Positions 3,614 to 5,525 of a stretch of 5,525 nucleotides of DNA are shown piece after piece. Source of the DNA: Planctomycetota bacterium (GTDB lineage Bacteria; Planctomycetota; Planctomycetia; Pirellulales; Thermoguttaceae); the NCBI GenBank assembly GCA_023397045.1, contig JAEWUR010000446.1, forward strand, positions 1 to 5,525. The letters are read 5' to 3'. Position 1 is the stretch's first letter, and every line of letters starts with the position of its first letter. The notes beneath the pieces are model-generated. The model was not told where the DNA came from. It did no database searches and saw only the letters and a program-made list of their open reading frames with translations. The position numbers were made by a program, and so were the translations under genes.

Positions 3614-5485
3614 ATGTCCATCATCGAATTTCAATGGCTCGGCCCCTACCGGATCGTCGGCAAGCTCGGCCGAGGCGGCATGGGAACGGTCTATCACGGG
3701 ATTCATCATGAGACGGGCGAGGCGGCCGCCATCAAAATTCTCTCGCCGACGCTGGCCGAGGAGGAAGGGTTTCGGGTGCGTTTCGAGGCCGAGATCGAGA
3801 CGCTCCGCAAACTGAACCATCCGAACATCGTGCGGCTGTCCGGCTTCGGCCAGCAGGAAGGGCACCTCTTCTATGCGATGGAAGTGGTCGAAGGCAACAG
3901 CCTGGAAGAGGAACTGCGGCGCGGCCGGCGTTTCGAGTGGCGCGAGGTGGCCGAGATCGGCATCGCGGTTTGCCTGGCCCTTCGCCATGCGCACGACCGG
4001 GGAATTATCCATCGCGACATCAAACCGGCCAACCTGTTGTTGACGCCCGACGGCAAGCTCAAGCTTTCCGATTTTGGAATCGCCCGGCTGTTCGGCTATT
4101 CGCGGTTGACGCTGGTCGGCAACGTCGTGGGGACGGCCGAATACATGGCGCCCGAGCAGGCCGAGGGCTTGCCGGTCGACGCGCGAAGCGATCTTTACAG
4201 TCTGGGGGCGGTGCTGTACGCGCTGTTGGCCCGCCGCCCGCTGTTTCGCGGCAAATCGCTGCCCGACCTATTGCACAAACAGCGTTTCGAGCGGCCCGAG
4301 CCGTTGCGGAAGCACGCCGCCGACGTGCCGGCCGAGTTTGAAGGGATCATCAACCAACTATTGGAGAAAGATCCCGCGAAGCGGATCGCCAATGCGACGA
4401 TTCTAGGCCGTCGGCTCGAATCGTTGCTTCAAACGATCCAGCCGGGGTCGGAGACGGTCGAGGCCGACTATCGATGGTTTGGCGAAGACGATTCGATGCC
4501 GTCGGACGAGTTGCCCACGCTGATTCCGTTGTCCGAAGACGTGGCGGTTGCTCCGACGATCGACCAGCCGATTCCCGCCTTGCCGGCGACGATTCAGCTT
4601 GGGCCTGGCGAGGCGACGAGTCCTTTGCTAGCGTCGGACGACTCGGCCATCATTGTGGCCGAGGACAACCCGCCGCCGGAAAAGAGCGCGCCGCAAGAGG
4701 ACGCGGTTCCGGAGCCCACAAACTTTTCGCCTCGCAACCATTTCGTGCCGGTCGGCGAAGACGAGTTGGACCCGGTCAACGAAGACCAGCCGGAACCGCC
4801 GATGTTTTCGTGGCAGACGGGGGCACTGGTCGTTGCGCTGCTTCTGGCGGGCGGCTCGTTCTGGTGGTTTTTGCAGCCCCCGACAGCCGACGCATTGTAC
4901 AACCGGATTGCAGAGCGTATGGAAACGGACTCGCCGAACGACCAGCTACGGCTCCCGAGCGACATCAGTGACGTCCGAAAGGTGATTAACGAGTTGCTCA
5001 TACGCTATCCGGACGACGCCCGTTGTTCGAAAGCGCAGGCGTGGGACGACGAACTCGAACAGCGGCGGCAGCAATGGGAGTTCGAGCAGCGCATCAGCGG
5101 CCGAAATACCGAGAAGCTGTCGCCGCTCGAACAAATGTACCTTGAGGCCATCAGCCAAGTGCGACTGAACCCAACGCAAGCGACGACCCAGTTGCAGGCG
5201 ATGATCGATCTTTTCGGCGATTCGGAAGAGGAGCGCGGGGCGACGAAACAATGTCTGGACGCGGCCCGCCGACGGTTGGCGACGCTTCGCGTCGAAGTAA
5301 AACAACTCGCCGATGACCAATCGGCCGCAATCGGTGAACGTCTTGATGCGGCCGATGCCATTCAAACGGACGATCCCGACCGCGCACGCGCGATCTATCG
5401 CGCTGTGGTCGAACTCTACAGCGACAAACCCTGGGCCGCCGAGCTGGTTCGACGCGCCCACGAGTCTTTGGAGAAGGCAAAATGA
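3614..5485 (+). CDS. PknB-type membrane serine/threonine protein kinase
   Basis: Phosphorylates Ser/Thr of proteins using ATP. The kinase domain covers about residues 10-270 with all key parts: glycine loop LGRGGMG (18-24), ATP lysine K41 in AAIK, helix-C glutamate E60, catalytic loop HRDIKPAN (133-140, D135), DFG (153-155), GTAEYMAPE (173-181) and a late arginine in DPAKRIA (R257). HRD in this form marks an active RD-type kinase. Then come an acidic, proline-rich juxtamembrane linker (about 280-400), one transmembrane helix (about 403-420, GALVVALLLAGGSFWWFL) and about 200 residues expected outside the cytoplasmic membrane. That tail is helical, charged and TPR-like in feel (LIRYPDDARCSKAQ, DPDRARAIYRAVVELY) but matches no named sensor domain I recognise; PASTA repeats are absent. 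This architecture is common in planctomycetes. Its stop overlaps the next start (ATGA at 5482-5485), so it is likely co-translated with the hemB-like gene. The substrate is unknown. Confidence 0.95.
   Translation: MSIIEFQWLGPYRIVGKLGRGGMGTVYHGIHHETGEAAAIKILSPTLAEEEGFRVRFEAEIETLRKLNHPNIVRLSGFGQQEGHLFYAMEVVEGNSLEEELRRGRRFEWREVAEIGIAVCLALRHAHDRGIIHRDIKPANLLLTPDGKLKLSDFGIARLFGYSRLTLVGNVVGTAEYMAPEQAEGLPVDARSDLYSLGAVLYALLARRPLFRGKSLPDLLHKQRFERPEPLRKHAADVPAEFEGIINQLLEKDPAKRIANATILGRRLESLLQTIQPGSETVEADYRWFGEDDSMPSDELPTLIPLSEDVAVAPTIDQPIPALPATIQLGPGEATSPLLASDDSAIIVAEDNPPPEKSAPQEDAVPEPTNFSPRNHFVPVGEDELDPVNEDQPEPPMFSWQTGALVVALLLAGGSFWWFLQPPTADALYNRIAERMETDSPNDQLRLPSDISDVRKVINELLIRYPDDARCSKAQAWDDELEQRRQQWEFEQRISGRNTEKLSPLEQMYLEAISQVRLNPTQATTQLQAMIDLFGDSEEERGATKQCLDAARRRLATLRVEVKQLADDQSAAIGERLDAADAIQTDDPDRARAIYRAVVELYSDKPWAAELVRRAHESLEKAK
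5470..5477 (+). promoter_or_regulatory. Ribosome binding site of the downstream gene
   Basis: GGAGAAGG, with GGAG 8 bases before ATG 5482. It lies within the last codons of the kinase gene and is the only clear Shine-Dalgarno in the window; it supports the ATGA-overlap start. Confidence 0.6.
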
Positions 5486-5525
5486 CGTTTCCCACGACGC
5501 GACTGCGCCGGCTTCGGCATCATCC
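5482..5525 (+). CDS. hemB: Start of a hemB-like gene (porphobilinogen synthase), cut by the window end
   Basis: Only the first codons are present: MTFPTTRLRRLRHHP. The pattern FPxxRxRRLRxxP is what I know from the N terminus of porphobilinogen synthase (delta-aminolevulinate dehydratase), which joins two 5-aminolevulinate molecules to make porphobilinogen in haem synthesis. No catalytic residue is in view, so the name rests on about 12 residues and could be wrong. The start is supported by the Shine-Dalgarno at 5470-5477 and the 4-bp overlap with the kinase stop, which suggests translational coupling. Confidence 0.55.
   Translation, partial: MTFPTTRLRRLRHH

Noticed and set aside
3428..4012. 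Minus-strand open frame, 194 codons, opposite the kinase start
   Set aside because: Overlaps the well-supported kinase domain and the promoter region; its sequence is the expected mirror of GC-rich codons.
4946..5461. Minus-strand open frame, 171 codons, opposite the kinase tail
   Set aside because: Shadow of the kinase C-terminal region; no motif and no start signal.

Overview
The window reads as GC-rich bacterial DNA, most likely from a planctomycete (Pirellulales-like). This is an inference from four things: short palindromic repeats built on CACTGGC/GCCAGTG, a PknB-type kinase with one transmembrane segment and a long extracytoplasmic tail, genes mostly without Shine-Dalgarno sequences, and the general codon style. 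I could not test the taxonomy.

Left third (1-1400) is the remains of, or part of, a diversity-generating retroelement (DGR). A reverse transcriptase frame (229-1002) carries the palm motifs, including YMDD and the DGR-type IGxxxSQ signature, but has no fingers region. Its 5' end runs straight into a palindromic repeat that is itself part of a 101-bp direct duplication (1-101 and 207-307). Just after the RT stop, about 1019-1174 has the hallmarks of a DGR template repeat (TR). Read in one frame it gives the C-terminal end of a formylglycine-generating-enzyme/C-type-lectin-fold target protein, with 18 Asn codons in 38, nine of them in one run. No matching variable repeat (VR) or target gene is in the window. 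A GC-rich stretch with a UUCG hairpin and a terminator-like hairpin follows (1175-1399) and may be the structured 3' part of the TR transcript.

Middle (1400-3366): a 26-bp-arm imperfect inverted repeat (1508-1572) of a dispersed-repeat type, then a 261-residue protein whose C-terminal domain carries a HEPN-like R-x4-H motif (1645-2430). It converges, with only 6 bp between stops, on truB, the tRNA pseudouridine-55 synthase, on the minus strand (2437-3366).

Right (3367-5525): a 247-bp divergent intergenic region with a TATAAT-like -10 on each strand, then a membrane serine/threonine kinase (3614-5485). Its stop overlaps (ATGA) the start of a further gene whose 15 visible codons resemble the N terminus of porphobilinogen synthase (hemB). 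Kinase and hemB-like gene are probably one transcript. I see no functional link between the DGR and the housekeeping genes, and the DGR block looks like an accessory insertion.
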